Positions 6,933-7,807 of a DNA stretch of 7,807 bases are shown piece after piece; within the stretch, counting starts at the first letter, position 1; the number at the start of each line of letters is the position of its first letter. Made by a program: the position numbers and the translations under genes. Source of the stretch: Flavobacteriaceae bacterium (GTDB lineage: Bacteria; Bacteroidota; Bacteroidia; Flavobacteriales; Flavobacteriaceae); the NCBI GenBank assembly GCA_029253805.1, contig JAQWYU010000053.1, positions 1-7,807 on the forward strand, written 5' to 3'. The notes under the pieces were generated by a model. It had not been told where the DNA came from, made no database searches, and saw nothing but the letters and a program-made list of their open reading frames with translations.

Positions 6933-7807
6933 ATGCATAACATTGATTTAATAATTATAGCTTTATATATCATTCTAACAGTCGGAGTGGGTATATGGGT
7001 TTCCAATCGCGCATCAAAAGGATTAGATTCTTATTTTTTAGGAGGTAAAAGTATCAAATGGTATTACTTAGGCTTAAGTAATGGATCTGGCATGTTTGAT
7101 GTTTCAGGGACTGCTTGGATGGTTGGTATTCTTTTTTTGTACGGAGTGAAGAGTTTTATGTTTATGTGGCTTTGGCCGATTTGGAATCAGATTTTTGTTA
7201 TGATGTTTTTAGCTGTTTGGATTAGAAGATCTAATATAATGACAGGTTCAGAATGGATATTGACCCGCTTTGGTGATAGTAGATCAGGAAGAGCATCACA
7301 TTTGATAGTTGCTACGTTTGCTATTGTTGCAGCTGTAGGTTTTATAGCTTACTTTTTTGAGGGAGTAGGGAAGTTCATGACCATTATATTACCATGGGAT
7401 CTTACACTTCAAATGGGGTCGACCATACTTCTAAATTCCGAACAGTCATATGCATTTATTATTATATTTTTGACAACTCTATATACAGTCAAGGGCGGTA
7501 TGTTTTCAGTGGTTGCAACAGAAGTGCTTCAATATCTAATCATGGTTATTGCTGGTTTATTAGTTGTAGGATATACATTTTTTGAGATCAGTGATTTAGA
7601 AATTAATAGTGTAATTACTGAAGAGTGGAGAAATGTATTTTTTGGATGGGAATTAGAGACCCACTGGACTGATAAATATCAAGCTTTCAATAATTTAATT
7701 GATTCTGAAGGTTTCAAGATGTTTGGAGCGTTTATTGGAATGACACTTTTTAAAGGTTTTTTTGCAAGTTTAGCAGGCCCGACACCAAGTTTTGATATGC
7801 AAAGAAT
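6933..7807 (+). CDS. Sodium:solute symporter (SSS/SLC5 family), 3' truncated
   Basis: The first 291 codons of an inner-membrane Na+-coupled transporter are present; the window ends inside the gene. The ATG at 6933 follows the GH92 stop by 20 nt, with a purine-rich 'AAAAGAGAAAACGA' leader, so the two are probably one operon. The N-terminus enters a first helix (residues 5-23), then the typical SSS stretch 'YFLGGKSIKWYYLGLSNGSG' to 'DVSGTAWMVG'. Further helices lie at about 75-96, 122-147, 172-187, 196-217 and 264-282. 'YTVKGGMFSVVATEVLQ' (184-200) matches the conserved GG..V..T..Q motif of the family. Family members are usually 500-600 residues, so about half is missing. They import sugars, sialic acid, amino acids, vitamins or iodide. 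Next to a mannosidase, a sugar such as mannose is a reasonable guess, but the sequence seen does not prove the substrate. No frameshift is visible. Confidence 0.92.
   Translation, partial: MHNIDLIIIALYIILTVGVGIWVSNRASKGLDSYFLGGKSIKWYYLGLSNGSGMFDVSGTAWMVGILFLYGVKSFMFMWLWPIWNQIFVMMFLAVWIRRSNIMTGSEWILTRFGDSRSGRASHLIVATFAIVAAVGFIAYFFEGVGKFMTIILPWDLTLQMGSTILLNSEQSYAFIIIFLTTLYTVKGGMFSVVATEVLQYLIMVIAGLLVVGYTFFEISDLEINSVITEEWRNVFFGWELETHWTDKYQAFNNLIDSEGFKMFGAFIGMTLFKGFFASLAGPTPSFDMQR

Noticed and set aside
7394..7585. Open plus-strand frame of 63 codons
   Set aside because: It is an out-of-frame shadow of the symporter gene, whose own frame stays open from 6933 to the window end with family motifs across this stretch.

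Overview
The window looks like an AT-rich chromosomal segment from a member of the Bacteroidota, most likely a flavobacterium. The evidence is the gene families: a FecR-type anti-sigma factor beside an STN-domain TonB-dependent receptor, a LytS-like kinase with a LytTR regulator, a GH92 mannosidase and an SSS-family symporter. A-rich leaders without clear Shine-Dalgarno sequences fit the same group. The assignment rests on family resemblance recalled from memory, not on a database search.

The left third (1-2530, plus strand) holds the 3' end of a fecR-like gene and, 2 nt after it, a complete TonB-dependent receptor. The receptor has an N-terminal STN signalling domain, a short TonB-box-like linker, a plug and a barrel, and there is no carboxypeptidase-like domain between STN and plug. 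This is the FecA/FecR cell-surface signalling layout. An ECF sigma factor gene would be expected just upstream, outside the window. No SusD gene follows the receptor, because the next genes run towards it.

The middle (2573-4501, minus strand) is a probable three-gene operon. It encodes a four-helix membrane histidine kinase of the LytS/His_kinase type, a REC-LytTR response regulator overlapping it by 4 nt (ATGA), and, 7 nt further on, a 55-residue protein with two CxxC pairs that is easily overlooked.

The right part (4606-7807, plus strand) diverges from the kinase operon across a 104-bp intergenic region holding two 10-T runs. It encodes a secreted GH92 alpha-mannosidase and, 20 nt downstream, a sodium:solute symporter that runs off the window. 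The inferred picture is that GH92 trims mannose from alpha-mannosides or N-glycans in the periplasm and the symporter may import a released product. The receptor could bring in the larger substrate, and the divergent LytTR pair could control the mannosidase-symporter operon. These links rest on adjacency alone.

No tRNA, rRNA, CRISPR array, insertion sequence or attachment site was seen. No gap exceeds 104 bp. I do not see a clearly undescribed system; the least documented items are the small CxxC protein and the regulatory wiring of the divergent region.
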